Source of the DNA: JBFLVU01 sp964589625
GTDB lineage: Bacteria; Acidobacteriota; UBA4820; DSQY01
Length of the DNA: 48,131 bases
Assembly (NCBI GenBank): GCA_964589625.1
Contig: CAZPSH010000021.1
Location: 1-48,131 of the forward strand
Direction of reading: 5' to 3'
Below, piece after piece: positions 33,229 to 42,306 of the stretch. Position 1 is the stretch's first letter. Each line of letters begins with the position of its first letter. Position numbers and translations under genes: made by a program. The notes below the pieces were generated by a model. The model did no database searches. It saw nothing but the letters and a program-made list of their open reading frames with translations, and had not been told where the DNA came from.

Positions 33229-35055
33229 ATGTGCGGAATCGTGGGCTACATCGGCCCGAAGGACCCGGTTCCCATCCTCATGGACGGGCTCAAGCGGCTC
33301 GAATACAGGGGCTACGATTCGGCGGGCATCGCCGTTTTCGACGGGGACGGCCTGCGGACCGAGCGCGCCGCCGGAAAGATCGTGAACCTCGAAGACAAGT
33401 TGAGGCTGAACCCCCTGCACGGGGTGTACGGGCTCGGACACACCCGCTGGGCGACCCACGGGAGGCCCACCGAGGAGAACGCCCACCCCCACACCGATTG
33501 CACGGGGCGGCTCGTGGTCGTCCACAACGGGATCATCGAGAATTACCTCGCGCTCAAGGAGGAACTGATCGGCCGCGGGCACGCCTTCCGGACGGAGACC
33601 GACACGGAGGTGGTGGCGCACCTGCTGGAGGAGCAGGGGGACGACCTGGAGGCGGCCATGCGCGCCGTGGCCGGCCGCCTGTCCGGCATTTTTGCGCTGG
33701 CCGCCGCCAGCGCGCGGGACCCGGGGCGCATCGTCACGGCCCGGATGGGGCCGCCCCTCGTGGTAGGGCTTGGCCGGGGCGAGAACTTCGTGGCCAGCGA
33801 CATCCCCGCCATCTTGAGCCACACCCGCGACATGGTTTTCTTGGACGACGGCGAGATGGCCGTGGTGACGGAAGAATCCATCCGATTCACGGATTTCGAG
33901 GGGCATCCAAAGACCAAGTCCCCCACCCGCATCGCCTGGGACCCCATCCAGGCCGAGAAGGCCGGGTTCAAGCACTTCATGCAAAAGGAAATCTACGAAC
34001 AGCCCCGGGCCGTGGCCGACACCCTCGTCGGACGGATCTCCCTGGATCGGGGCCAGGTCTTTCTGGACGAAGTAGGACTATCCGACGACACGGCCCGGGA
34101 GGTCCGGAGGATCCTTCTGGTGGCTTGCGGAACCTCTTGGCACGCGGGGCTCTGCGGGCGGTACCTCATGGAGGGCCTCGCCCGGATCCAGGCGGAGGTG
34201 GACTACGGTTCCGAATTTCGGTACCGGGACCCCCTGGTGGACGCGTCCACCCTCTGCGTGTTCATCTCCCAGTCGGGGGAGACGGCGGACACCCTCGCGG
34301 CCCTCCGGGAAGCCAAATCCAAGGGGGCCCACACGCTCGCCATCTGCAACGTGGTGGGGAGCATGCTCTCCCGTGAAGCCGACGGCACGCTCTTCACCCA
34401 CGCCGGTCCCGAAATCAGCGTGGCCTCCACCAAGGCCTTTACGACCCAGCTCGCGGCCCTGAGCCTTCTGGCGCTTCATCTGGCCCAAGTCCGCGGCGTT
34501 CTGTCCGCGCGGGACCTGGGCCCGAGGCTCCAGGCCCTCACGGCGATCTCCGGGCTGATGGAGCAGGCGCTGGCCCTCGAACCGCAAATCGAGGACGCGG
34601 CACGCCGCTACAGCCGCTACCGGGACTTCCTCTATTTGGGGCGGGGCATCCAGTACCCCATCGCCCTGGAAGGGGCGCTCAAGCTGAAGGAGATCTCGTA
34701 CATCCACGCCGAAGGGTACCCCTCGGGCGAAATGAAGCACGGACCCATCGCCCTCATCGACGAGAACCTGCCCGTGGTGGCGGTGGCGCCCCGGGACGAC
34801 GTCTACGGGAAGCTGTTGTCCAACTTGGAGGAGGTGAAGGCCCGGGACGGAAAGGTGATCGCCGTCTGCAACGAGGCCGATGCCCGTCTGAGGGGCTTGG
34901 CCGACGAGGTCTTTCTCGTTCCCGAGACGGATCCGCTCCTCATGCCGATCCTGACCGTGGTTCCGCTTCAACTCCTGGCCTACCACATCGCCGTCAAACG
35001 GGGGGCGGACGTGGACCAGCCCAGGAACCTCGCCAAGAGCGTCACGGTGGAGTAG
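33229..35055 (+). CDS. glmS: Glutamine-fructose-6-phosphate aminotransferase
   Basis: A 608-residue cytosolic enzyme that makes glucosamine-6-phosphate, first step to UDP-GlcNAc. Cys2 (MCGIVGYIG) is the glutaminase nucleophile; two SIS domains follow (CGTSWHAGL, SQSGETADTLAALREAKSKG, STKAFTTQL) and the C-terminus is DQPRNLAKSVTVE. AGGAGG stands six bases before the ATG. TATACT at 33206-33211 could be a -10 box for a separate promoter. No glmS ribozyme is seen in the 82-base gap, which is too short for one. It converges on the M24 peptidase gene. Confidence 0.97.
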   Translation: MCGIVGYIGPKDPVPILMDGLKRLEYRGYDSAGIAVFDGDGLRTERAAGKIVNLEDKLRLNPLHGVYGLGHTRWATHGRPTEENAHPHTDCTGRLVVVHNGIIENYLALKEELIGRGHAFRTETDTEVVAHLLEEQGDDLEAAMRAVAGRLSGIFALAAASARDPGRIVTARMGPPLVVGLGRGENFVASDIPAILSHTRDMVFLDDGEMAVVTEESIRFTDFEGHPKTKSPTRIAWDPIQAEKAGFKHFMQKEIYEQPRAVADTLVGRISLDRGQVFLDEVGLSDDTAREVRRILLVACGTSWHAGLCGRYLMEGLARIQAEVDYGSEFRYRDPLVDASTLCVFISQSGETADTLAALREAKSKGAHTLAICNVVGSMLSREADGTLFTHAGPEISVASTKAFTTQLAALSLLALHLAQVRGVLSARDLGPRLQALTAISGLMEQALALEPQIEDAARRYSRYRDFLYLGRGIQYPIALEGALKLKEISYIHAEGYPSGEMKHGPIALIDENLPVVAVAPRDDVYGKLLSNLEEVKARDGKVIAVCNEADARLRGLADEVFLVPETDPLLMPILTVVPLQLLAYHIAVKRGADVDQPRNLAKSVTVE

Positions 35056-35088
35056 GCGCCGGCGGGGTGCTCTGGCTGCGCAGGCCTC

Positions 35089-36387
35089 TCAGACGAGCCA
35101 GTGCCTCCGCCGGGCGGCGAGGCGGCGCTCGATGTCCCGGCGCGTCCGCGGCGCGGAGGTGAGCAGGCGGGCCCCCGAGGACGTCACAACCACGTCGTCC
35201 TCGATGCGAACACCCAGATTCTCGGGCGCGATGTAAACCCCCGGCTCCACGGTAATCACGACGCCGGGTTCCAGGGGACGGTCGTAGGAACCCGCGTCGT
35301 GGGCTTCGAGCCCCAGGTAGTGGCTGGTCCCGTGGAAGAAATGCGCTTCGTGGCCGGCCTTTCGAATGACCTCGAAGGCTGCCTGGTGGACATCACGAAT
35401 CAGAACCCCCGGGCGGACCGCAGCCACGGCCGCGTCGTGGGCCTCGAGAACGAGGTCGTAGATCTCGGCCTGGCGGCGGCTGAATGTTCCGGAAACCGGG
35501 TAGGTCCGGGTCTCGTCCGCGCAGTACCCGCCCACCCGTGCGCCCACGTCGCAAATGACTACATCCCCGGCCTCCATCCGCCGCCGGTTTTGCCCGTAGT
35601 GGAGGAGGCAGGAGTTGGGCCCCGAGCCCACGATGGAGGCAAAGGCCTTTTCCTTTGCCCCGGAGGCGGTAAAGACGTATTCCACGAGGGCCTGCACCTC
35701 GTATTCGTGCAGGCCGGGCCTCAGGTGGCCCAACACGGTTTCCAGCGCCGCGTCCGTCACCGCCGCCGCACGGGCCATCCGCTCGAGTTCGTCCCGGTCC
35801 TTGACGCGGCGGAGGTCCCCCAAGAGGCGGCCCGCGTGCAGCACGGTCAGGTACGGCATTCGGTCCAGGAGGCGACGAGCCACGGGGTCGTCGGGCCGCG
35901 GATCGGGGACGTCCGCCGGAAAGTCGAGGAAGAGGACCTGAGCCTGGCGGAGGGGCCGGACCAGGGCATCCTCCAGCTGGTGGGCGAGCAGGATCCGCGC
36001 AAAGCCCGTCGCCTTCTGTGCCTTCCGCCGCCGGGAATCGGGCCCCGCTTGGGCCGTGAGCCCGCCGGGATCCAGTCCGGGACCGTTCCACCGGTCCCTT
36101 GCCGGGTCGGCCTCCGGGAGCAGCAGGGTCTCCTCGGCGCGGTCCCGGTCGAGGACGACGAGGAGGCACGCTCCCGGCAAATCCAGTCCCGTCAGGTAGT
36201 GGAAGTTGGGAGAGACGCGGAAGCCTTCCAGCCCCACCTCGGACCCCGAGAAGAGCAGGGCGACTCCCGGTTTCCCTCCGGCCGCTTCGAGTAGGCACGT
36301 GTGCCAGGCTTCACGCCGCTTTCGCGTAACCGCGGGAGGCACGTCGGCCCCTCGAACGGTGGGCCCTCCCGCTTTTCGGGCGCTCAT
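35089..36387 (-). CDS. pepP: M24-family Xaa-Pro aminopeptidase
   Basis: A 432-residue cytosolic metallopeptidase that removes an N-terminal residue preceding proline. Domain order: N-terminal creatinase-like domain (about 20-200) and the pita-bread catalytic domain (about 210-425). Metal ligands are visible: Asp in DVGARVGGYCADETRTYP (two Asp about 11 residues apart, near 280 and 291), His in HFFHGTSHYLGLEAHD, Glu in VITVEPGVY and Glu in VRIEDDVVV. Its ATG overlaps the bactofilin stop (ATGA), so it is the last gene of the long minus-strand series. No terminator was seen in the 33-base gap to glmS. Confidence 0.95.
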   Translation of the reverse strand: MSARKAGGPTVRGADVPPAVTRKRREAWHTCLLEAAGGKPGVALLFSGSEVGLEGFRVSPNFHYLTGLDLPGACLLVVLDRDRAEETLLLPEADPARDRWNGPGLDPGGLTAQAGPDSRRRKAQKATGFARILLAHQLEDALVRPLRQAQVLFLDFPADVPDPRPDDPVARRLLDRMPYLTVLHAGRLLGDLRRVKDRDELERMARAAAVTDAALETVLGHLRPGLHEYEVQALVEYVFTASGAKEKAFASIVGSGPNSCLLHYGQNRRRMEAGDVVICDVGARVGGYCADETRTYPVSGTFSRRQAEIYDLVLEAHDAAVAAVRPGVLIRDVHQAAFEVIRKAGHEAHFFHGTSHYLGLEAHDAGSYDRPLEPGVVITVEPGVYIAPENLGVRIEDDVVVTSSGARLLTSAPRTRRDIERRLAARRRHWLV

Positions 36388-36803
36388 TTTGCACCGCCGG
36401 TTCCGCCGCCGGCCTGGGGAGGTTTCTTGTCCGCCGGGGCTTCGGCGCCGCGGGCGGAGGCCAGCCGGAGGGTGCCCTCCACGAAGCCCCCGTCCATCAC
36501 CGTCAGGAGCGGGGAGGTCATCTCCAGCTCTCCGAGGAGGCGACCCTTGGGATGAATCTCCACGGGCCCTTTCACGAGGGCCTTCCCCTCGACGCGGCCG
36601 TAGACGACGAGCGAATTCACCTCCAATTCGCCGCTTACCTTGCCCTTTTCGCCCACCACGAGCCGGTCCGACCGGAGGATCTTTCCCTTGAATTGGCCGT
36701 CCACCCGAAAGGTCTGGGTGAAGGTCAGGGTCCCCTCCATGACGACGCCCTCTCCGAGCATCCCGCCCACCTGGGTTACCTCACCGGGCCGTTTTCCCAT
36801 CAT
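36384..36803 (-). CDS. Bactofilin in the parAB operon
   Basis: A 139-residue protein. The bactofilin core (about 18-105) shows repeated short strands: GGMLGEGVVMEGTLTF, FRVDGQFKGKIL, LVVGEKGKVSGELE and VVYGRVEGKALVKGPVE. Pro/Gly-rich C-terminal tail (PADKKPPQAGGGTGGAK). It is coupled to both neighbours: its ATG overlaps the parB stop and its stop overlaps the pepP start, each by four bases. Bactofilins near parAB are known in myxobacteria, where they scaffold the ParB-parS complex, so a role in chromosome positioning is plausible. Confidence 0.92.
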   Translation of the reverse strand: MMGKRPGEVTQVGGMLGEGVVMEGTLTFTQTFRVDGQFKGKILRSDRLVVGEKGKVSGELEVNSLVVYGRVEGKALVKGPVEIHPKGRLLGELEMTSPLLTVMDGGFVEGTLRLASARGAEAPADKKPPQAGGGTGGAK

Positions 36804-37645
36804 GGGTTTCTCCCCTTCTCTCCCAGAAGCCGCTCGTACAGGGCCTGGAGTTCGCCCTCGTTCCGGAAGGAAACGACCACACGGCCGCCCTTCCCCCGCC
36901 GCTGGATCTCCACCCGCAGGCCGAGGTGGCGTCCCAGCATTGTGGCCGCCTTTTCCGTATCGGGGTCCAAGGACGCCACCGCGCGGTCCCGCGGTTCGGC
37001 CACCCGGAAGGCCTCCGCCTCTCGCACCGAAAGGCCCCGGCGGAGGATCGCCTCGAGCAGGGCTGCCTGATCCTCCCGGCGGCGCCGGGAAAGGATGGCC
37101 TTTGCGTGGCCCACGCTGATCCGGCCCTCCTCCAGGGCGGCGAGGGCCGGCTCCGAGAGGTGAAGCAGGCGCAGCACGTTCGCCACGGTGGCCCGCTCCT
37201 TCCCCACGCGCCGCGCCACCTCGTCCTGGGTGAGATCCAGATCCTCCACCAGGAGCCGGTAGGCCCGGGCCTCCTCCACGGGATTGAGGTCGTCCCTTTG
37301 AAGGTTCTCCACAAGCGCCAGTTCCAGCATCTGGGCGTCGGCGGCCTCCTTGACCAGGACGGGGACCTTGTGGAGGCCGGCCTTTTGGGCCGCCCGCCAA
37401 CGGCGCTCGCCGGCGATGATTTCGTAGGTCCCGTCGGAGGGGCGGACGAGGATGGGCTGGAGGATTCCGTTCGAGGAAATGGACCTCGCCAGATCCTCGA
37501 GGGATTCCTCTTGAAACCGGGCCCGGGGCTGGCGCGGGTTGGGCCGGAGACGGTGGACCTCCACTTCCAGGACCCTTTTGGCCTCCGGGCCTGGCGCTCC
37601 GATCAAGGCGTCCAGCCCACGCCCCAGGACGTTCTTAGATTGCAT
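36800..37645 (-). CDS. parB: Chromosome-partitioning protein ParB
   Basis: A 281-residue DNA-binding CTP switch. N-terminal tail (GRGLDALIG), ParB/Srx domain with the CTP-binding GERRWRA box (79-85) and ENLQRDDLNPVEEA (111-126 region), central HTH (LTQDEVARRVGKERATVANVLRLLHL) and a C-terminal dimerisation domain. It loads on parS and spreads to build the partition complex. It overlaps parA by 11 bases. Two parS-like palindromes are in this window. Confidence 0.97.
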   Translation of the reverse strand: MQSKNVLGRGLDALIGAPGPEAKRVLEVEVHRLRPNPRQPRARFQEESLEDLARSISSNGILQPILVRPSDGTYEIIAGERRWRAAQKAGLHKVPVLVKEAADAQMLELALVENLQRDDLNPVEEARAYRLLVEDLDLTQDEVARRVGKERATVANVLRLLHLSEPALAALEEGRISVGHAKAILSRRRREDQAALLEAILRRGLSVREAEAFRVAEPRDRAVASLDPDTEKAATMLGRHLGLRVEIQRRGKGGRVVVSFRNEGELQALYERLLGEKGRNP

Positions 37646-38396
37646 GGGCGAGCAGCTCCTGTGCCATCAAGAGGTACGACTGCGCCCCACGGGAGGCCAC
37701 GTCGTACAGGAGGGCCGGCCGGCCGAAGGAGGGCGCTTCGGCTAGCTTCACGTTTCGGGGAATGGCGACGCGGAAGACGCGGCCGCCAAAGAAGCGCTGC
37801 ACCTCCGAGGACACCTGCCGGGAGAGGTTGGTCCGCTCGTCCACCATGGTGAGGAGGACGCCGGCCACCTTCAGGTTGGGATTCAGGGACTCCCGAACAC
37901 GCTCGAGGGTGCGGAGCAACTGGCTCACCCCCTCCATGGCGAAGAACTCCGCCTGAATGGGTATCAGAACGCTGTCGGCCGCCACCAGGGCATTGAGGGT
38001 CAGGAGGCCCAGGGAGGGGGGGCAGTCCACGAGGATGTAGTCGAAGCGGTCCTTGAGGGGTTCCAGGAGCCGCTTGAGAGCAAACTCCCTGTCCTGTGCG
38101 CCCGCGAGCTCCACCTCCGCTCCGGCAAGGGACACCGACCCCGGAAGGAGGTTCAGGCCTGGCAGCCCGCAGGGGACGATGACGTCCTCCGGTGCCTCCG
38201 AGCCGGATAGGCAGGCGTAGACCGTGCGGCCGTTCTCCGCCGCCGCGCCTACTCCGGAGGTGCAGTTGGATTGGGGATCGAAGTCCACGAGGAGGACCCG
38301 GCGCTCGGCGGCGGCGAGGGATGCGCCTAGGTTGATGACCGTCGTGGTCTTCCCGACCCCGCCCTTTTGGTTGGCCACGGCAATGATGTCTCCCAC
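37635..38396 (-). CDS. parA: Chromosome-partitioning ATPase ParA
   Basis: A 253-residue cytoplasmic ATPase. Deviant Walker A KGGVGKTT (11-18), LLVDFDPQSNCTSGVG and YILVDCPPSLGLLTLNAL are typical of chromosomal Soj/ParA. It binds the nucleoid and moves ParB-parS complexes. The GTG at 38396 is chosen because GGAGG lies six bases upstream and the product starts directly at the first beta-strand; longer frames add rsmG-overlapping residues. It lies 62 bases after rsmG. Confidence 0.96.
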   Translation of the reverse strand: MGDIIAVANQKGGVGKTTTVINLGASLAAAERRVLLVDFDPQSNCTSGVGAAAENGRTVYACLSGSEAPEDVIVPCGLPGLNLLPGSVSLAGAEVELAGAQDREFALKRLLEPLKDRFDYILVDCPPSLGLLTLNALVAADSVLIPIQAEFFAMEGVSQLLRTLERVRESLNPNLKVAGVLLTMVDERTNLSRQVSSEVQRFFGGRVFRVAIPRNVKLAEAPSFGRPALLYDVASRGAQSYLLMAQELLAHAI

Positions 38397-38458
38397 GTGA
38401 TTCCTCCGTCGCCCTTGTACCACAGACGGGGCCTTCGGGGAAGCCCGCCGGACGGCGC

Positions 38459-39058
38459 TCAGCCGGGCGTGTCCCCTGTGGGGGGGATGGATGTTCCACG
38501 TGGAACAAAGGCGGCCAGAAGGGCGATCCCCGCCTCGGGCGCTTCGATCCGCCGCACGTCGGCCCCGAGGGCTCGGAGCCACTCCGAGTAGAGGGCCTGC
38601 CGATCCCCGCCGGTCCAGAGGAGCAGGGGCCCTCCTGGTCCGAGGGCCTTGATCAGGCGCTTGAGCAGCCCCCTCCTCAGGCGCACGCCCCGCACGGTGG
38701 CGGCCCCGTAGGTCTTGCCGCGAAAGAGCTCCTCCTCCACCGTGGTGCACCTCACTTGGGCGGACAGGCCGAGGAGCGCCACCGCCTCCCGCAGGAAGGA
38801 CGCTTTGGCCCCCGAGGGCTCGCAGAGGATGAACTGCAGGTCAGGCCGGTGAATGGCGAGGGGCAGGGCAGGGATGCCTCCCCCGCTGCCCACGTCCAGG
38901 ACGGTGGCCCCCTGGGGCAGAAGCGGCTTCCCCAGGAGGGAGGGGCCTATGCCCTTCCGGAGGACCTCCTGGCGGGTCCGGAAGGCCGTGAGGCCGGCCG
39001 CCGGACTCCGGGAGAGGAGCAAGTCGACGTAGGCCGCGATCTTTTCATCCGCGCTCAA
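38459..39058 (-). CDS. rsmG: 16S rRNA (guanine-527-N7)-methyltransferase
   Basis: A 199-residue cytosolic methyltransferase that modifies G527 of 16S rRNA. The SAM motif VLDVGSGGGIPALPLAI (53-69) and FILCEPSGAKASFLREAV are clear; the 3' end encodes PRGTS, and a parS-like palindrome lies within the coding region. It overlaps the mnmG stop by 14 bases. The start ATG at 39058 is inside that overlap. Confidence 0.95.
   Translation of the reverse strand: MSADEKIAAYVDLLLSRSPAAGLTAFRTRQEVLRKGIGPSLLGKPLLPQGATVLDVGSGGGIPALPLAIHRPDLQFILCEPSGAKASFLREAVALLGLSAQVRCTTVEEELFRGKTYGAATVRGVRLRRGLLKRLIKALGPGGPLLLWTGGDRQALYSEWLRALGADVRRIEAPEAGIALLAAFVPRGTSIPPTGDTPG
38492..38507. promoter_or_regulatory. parS-like ParB binding site inside rsmG
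   Basis: TGTTCCACGTGGAACA is a perfect 16-bp palindrome that differs from the Bacillus consensus TGTTTCACGTGAAACA only at one symmetric pair. It lies about 100 bases upstream of parA. Confidence 0.9.
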
Positions 39059-40874
39059 TCACCCTCCTCCTGTCCAGTGCGAAGCGGATCCGGAGGAGCG
39101 CGGCGGGCGTCACGCCCGGGATCCGGGAGGCCTGATCCAATGTCTCGGGCCGCGCCGCCGAAAGCCGCTCCACCACCTCCCGGCTCAGCCCGGGAATCCC
39201 CGAATACTGCAGGCCCTGGGGGAGGCGCAGGCTGCGCGCCCCCTTCAGCCTGGCGGCTTCGGCCCGTTCGCGCTCCCTGTATCCCCGGCCCTTGACCTCC
39301 GACTCCACGTAGAGGGCTTCCAGTCGGTCCAGTCCGGCGGGCCCGTCCAGGTGCAGGGCCACGGATGACAAGGTCTGCCCGGGGCGGCTCAGCCACTTTG
39401 CGAGGGTCACCCCCTCGCCGTCGAGGCGGACGGAAATCCGATCCAGATCTGCCAGGACCGACGCCACGCGGTCTTCACGCCCTTCCAGGATCCGGCGATC
39501 CTCCGGGGGCACCAGGCGATCCGCCTCCGTCTTTGGACGCAGGCGGCGGTACGCCGAGTGCCGGTCCAGGAGCAAACGAAACTCCGCGCGGGAGGTCAGC
39601 ATGCGGTAGGGCTCCAGGAGGCCCTTCGTGACGAGGTCGTCCACCATGACGCCCAGGTATGCCTCCTCCCTTCCAAGCAGAAAGGGTGGCTCCTTCCGGA
39701 GGGAGCGTGCCGCGTTCAGCCCCGCCCAGAACCCGAGCCCCGCCGCCTCCTCGTATCCCGTAGTGCCTACCACCTGGCCCGCCAGGTAGAGACCGGGGAT
39801 CTCCCTGGCCTCCAGGGTAACCGAAAGGGCCCTTGGGTCTACGGCGTCGTACTCCACGGCGTATCCGTAGCGGAGAATCTCCGCCTCCTCCAGCCCCGGA
39901 ACGGTTCGAACGAGCGCCTCTTGCACATCCTTGGGAAGCGAGGTGGACAGCCCGTTGGGGTAGATTTCCTCCGATCCGATGCCGTCGGGCTCCAAAAAGA
40001 CCTGGTGGGTCTCGTTGTGGGGAAAGCGGACCACCTTGTCCTCGATGGACGGGCAGTACCGTGGACCCCGCCCGTGGATCGCCCCCGTGAAGAGCGGCGA
40101 TCGGTCCAGCGCGTCCAGAATGACCTTGCGCGTCTCCGGCGTCGTGCGGGACAGGTGACACCGAACCTGAGGAAGCAAGGGAAAGGGCCGGCTCAGCACC
40201 GAGAAGGGCTCGGGGTCCGGATCCCCGTTTTGGGCCGTGGTCCGGTCCCACAAGAGGCTCCCCCTTCGCAGCCGCGGGGGAGTTCCCGTCTTCAACCGAA
40301 GGAGGGGAAGCCCGAGGCTCCGAAGGGACTCGGCAAGCTCCCCCGCTGAAAACTCTCCCGCCCGACCGCCCGGGGTCCGCTCGTCCCCTACGTGCATGAG
40401 CCCCCCAAGGAACGTGCCCGTCGTCAGGACCACAACACGGCACTGGAGGCACCCTCCCCCCAGCACTTCGACACCGACGGCCCGCCCCCCTTCCACTCGA
40501 ATCCTGGAGGCTCGCCCTTCCAGGAGCCGAAGGCCGGGGACGGACTCAAGAATGGCCCGGACGGCCCGGTGGTAGGCCTGCCGATCGTTCTGGCTTCTCA
40601 GCCCCTGAACGGCTGGGCCGCGACTCGCGCCCAGGACCCGGAAGTGGATTCCGGTGTTGTCGGCGGCCCGCGCCATGAGGCCCCCCAGGGCATCGATTTC
40701 GCGCACGAGGTGGCCCTTCCCCAGGCCGCCGATGGCCGGGTTGCAAGACATCCGTCCGAGGGATTCCAAGGAATCGGTAAGGAGGACCGTATCGAGTTCC
40801 TTGCAGGCCAGCACCCTCGCCGCCTCCGCTCCGGCGTGCCCGCCCCCCACTACCACGGCGTCGCAGGACATCAT
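39045..40874 (-). CDS. mnmG: tRNA uridine-34 modification enzyme, FAD subunit
   Basis: A 609-residue FAD/NAD-dependent enzyme that, with MnmE, adds the (carboxymethyl)aminomethyl group at wobble U34 of tRNAs. The dinucleotide site VVVGGGHAGAEAARVLA opens the protein; SCNPAIGGLGKGHLVREIDA, GGR-type and CPSIEDKVVRFP motifs follow. Two ATG codons (40874, 40871) are adjacent; GGAAGGGG is upstream. Longer in-frame starts lack an SD. Overlaps rsmG by 14 bases. mnmE lies 79 bases upstream. Confidence 0.96.
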   Translation of the reverse strand: MMSCDAVVVGGGHAGAEAARVLACKELDTVLLTDSLESLGRMSCNPAIGGLGKGHLVREIDALGGLMARAADNTGIHFRVLGASRGPAVQGLRSQNDRQAYHRAVRAILESVPGLRLLEGRASRIRVEGGRAVGVEVLGGGCLQCRVVVLTTGTFLGGLMHVGDERTPGGRAGEFSAGELAESLRSLGLPLLRLKTGTPPRLRRGSLLWDRTTAQNGDPDPEPFSVLSRPFPLLPQVRCHLSRTTPETRKVILDALDRSPLFTGAIHGRGPRYCPSIEDKVVRFPHNETHQVFLEPDGIGSEEIYPNGLSTSLPKDVQEALVRTVPGLEEAEILRYGYAVEYDAVDPRALSVTLEAREIPGLYLAGQVVGTTGYEEAAGLGFWAGLNAARSLRKEPPFLLGREEAYLGVMVDDLVTKGLLEPYRMLTSRAEFRLLLDRHSAYRRLRPKTEADRLVPPEDRRILEGREDRVASVLADLDRISVRLDGEGVTLAKWLSRPGQTLSSVALHLDGPAGLDRLEALYVESEVKGRGYRERERAEAARLKGARSLRLPQGLQYSGIPGLSREVVERLSAARPETLDQASRIPGVTPAALLRIRFALDRRRVIERG

Positions 40875-40953
40875 GGAGGACCACCCCTTCCCATCCACTC
40901 GGCTTTCCATGGAGCCGCGTGGGGTTTTCATCTCCGGGTCCCCACGGTGCGCC

Positions 40954-42306
40954 TCACTTCCCGATGCAGAATCTGGAGAAGATCCTCTCGTAGAGCTCCT
41001 CGTCCGATCCCTCCCCGAAGACGGCCTCTCGCAGGGACCGATCGGCTGCGGACAGGGCGCTCAGGGTAATTTCGAGCCCCTGGCCCGCCCGATGTCCGAG
41101 GAGGGCCTCCTTCAGCGCGGCGGCGGCCCGAGCCACCGCCCGCGCCTGGCGCTCGCCGGCGGGCGGGATCTCCCCTCCGGCGGGAGAGACCTCTCCCATC
41201 CAGGCCCTCAGGGCTTTCACCAGAGCCTCCATTCCCTCCCCGGTGAGGGCGCTAACGGACAAGGCCCCGGGGCAGAGGGGCGCCCCAGGGGGCAGGTCGC
41301 ACTTGTTGGCCACCGTCCAGAGCGGGGGGCGCTCCAGCCGGGCAAGAACCGCCGCCGCGTCCTCTCCCCAGCCCCTTGACCCGTCGAAGACCAGGAGGGT
41401 CCCGTCCGACGCGGCCGCGGCCTCCAGGCCCCGCTCCACGCCGAGGGTCTCCACCTCACCTTCGGCTGCCCGGATACCGGCCGTGTCCCGCACGACCAGG
41501 GGAAGCCCGCCGATCTCCAGCGTCTCCTCGAGTACGTCGCGGGTCGTCCCCGGATGGGGCGTCACGAGGGCTCGCTCCCGACAGAGAAGGCGGTTGAAGA
41601 GGGAGGACTTCCCCGAATTGGGCGGCCCGACAAGGGCCACGCTCCAACCTCGGGCCATCCTGGCTCCAATCTCCCCCTCCCGCGCAAGGGCGGCCAAACC
41701 GGCGGCCAGTCCTTCTAGCTCCGCATCTTCCTCCGAGGAAACCCTCTCCCCCACGTCCTCCGGAAAATCCAATCGGGCCTCCCAGGCCGCACGGAGATCC
41801 AACACCCTGGCGCTCAGCTCCGAAAGGCGGCCGGAGAGGCGCCCGCCCAGGGCGGACGCCGCTCTCAGGGCCAGGGCTTCCGTATCCGCGGAGACGATGG
41901 CATCCACCGCTTCGGCCTCCGTGAGGCTCATCTTGTCCAGGATCACCGCCCTCCAGAGGAACTCTCCGGGGCGCGCTTGCCGGATCCCGAACCGGAAGCA
42001 TAGGTCGAGGCACGCCCGCACCACACCCGGCGATCCATGCACCTGAATTTCCGCGACGTCCTCGCCGGTGAGCGAGTCGGGGCCCACGAAGAAGACCGCC
42101 AGGGCGCGGTCTACCACTCTTCCGTCCTCTCGCACCAGCTCTCCCAGGCAGAGACGCCGGGGGGCTTCGCAGGGGGGAGGACCCACAGGATGGAAGTGCT
42201 TCTTGAGAAACGGCCCTGCCAGCGGGCCGGTGATCCGCACCACCCGGACGGCGCCCCTCCCGGGAGGAGTGGCCTCGGCCGCGATGGTCCCCCCCAGATC
42301 AGGCAC
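40954..42306 (-). CDS. mnmE: tRNA uridine-34 modification GTPase
   Basis: A 450-residue GTPase. N-terminal tetrahydrofolate-binding domain (about 1-120), helical domain, and the inserted G domain with P-loop VGPPNSGKSSLFN (about 220-232), TTRDVLEE switch, DTAGIR and NKCD. It ends with the family's C-terminal CIGK motif, whose Cys is essential. GTG start. The first eight bases overlap the yidC 3' end. Confidence 0.96.
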   Translation of the reverse strand: MPDLGGTIAAEATPPGRGAVRVVRITGPLAGPFLKKHFHPVGPPPCEAPRRLCLGELVREDGRVVDRALAVFFVGPDSLTGEDVAEIQVHGSPGVVRACLDLCFRFGIRQARPGEFLWRAVILDKMSLTEAEAVDAIVSADTEALALRAASALGGRLSGRLSELSARVLDLRAAWEARLDFPEDVGERVSSEEDAELEGLAAGLAALAREGEIGARMARGWSVALVGPPNSGKSSLFNRLLCRERALVTPHPGTTRDVLEETLEIGGLPLVVRDTAGIRAAEGEVETLGVERGLEAAAASDGTLLVFDGSRGWGEDAAAVLARLERPPLWTVANKCDLPPGAPLCPGALSVSALTGEGMEALVKALRAWMGEVSPAGGEIPPAGERQARAVARAAAALKEALLGHRAGQGLEITLSALSAADRSLREAVFGEGSDEELYERIFSRFCIGK

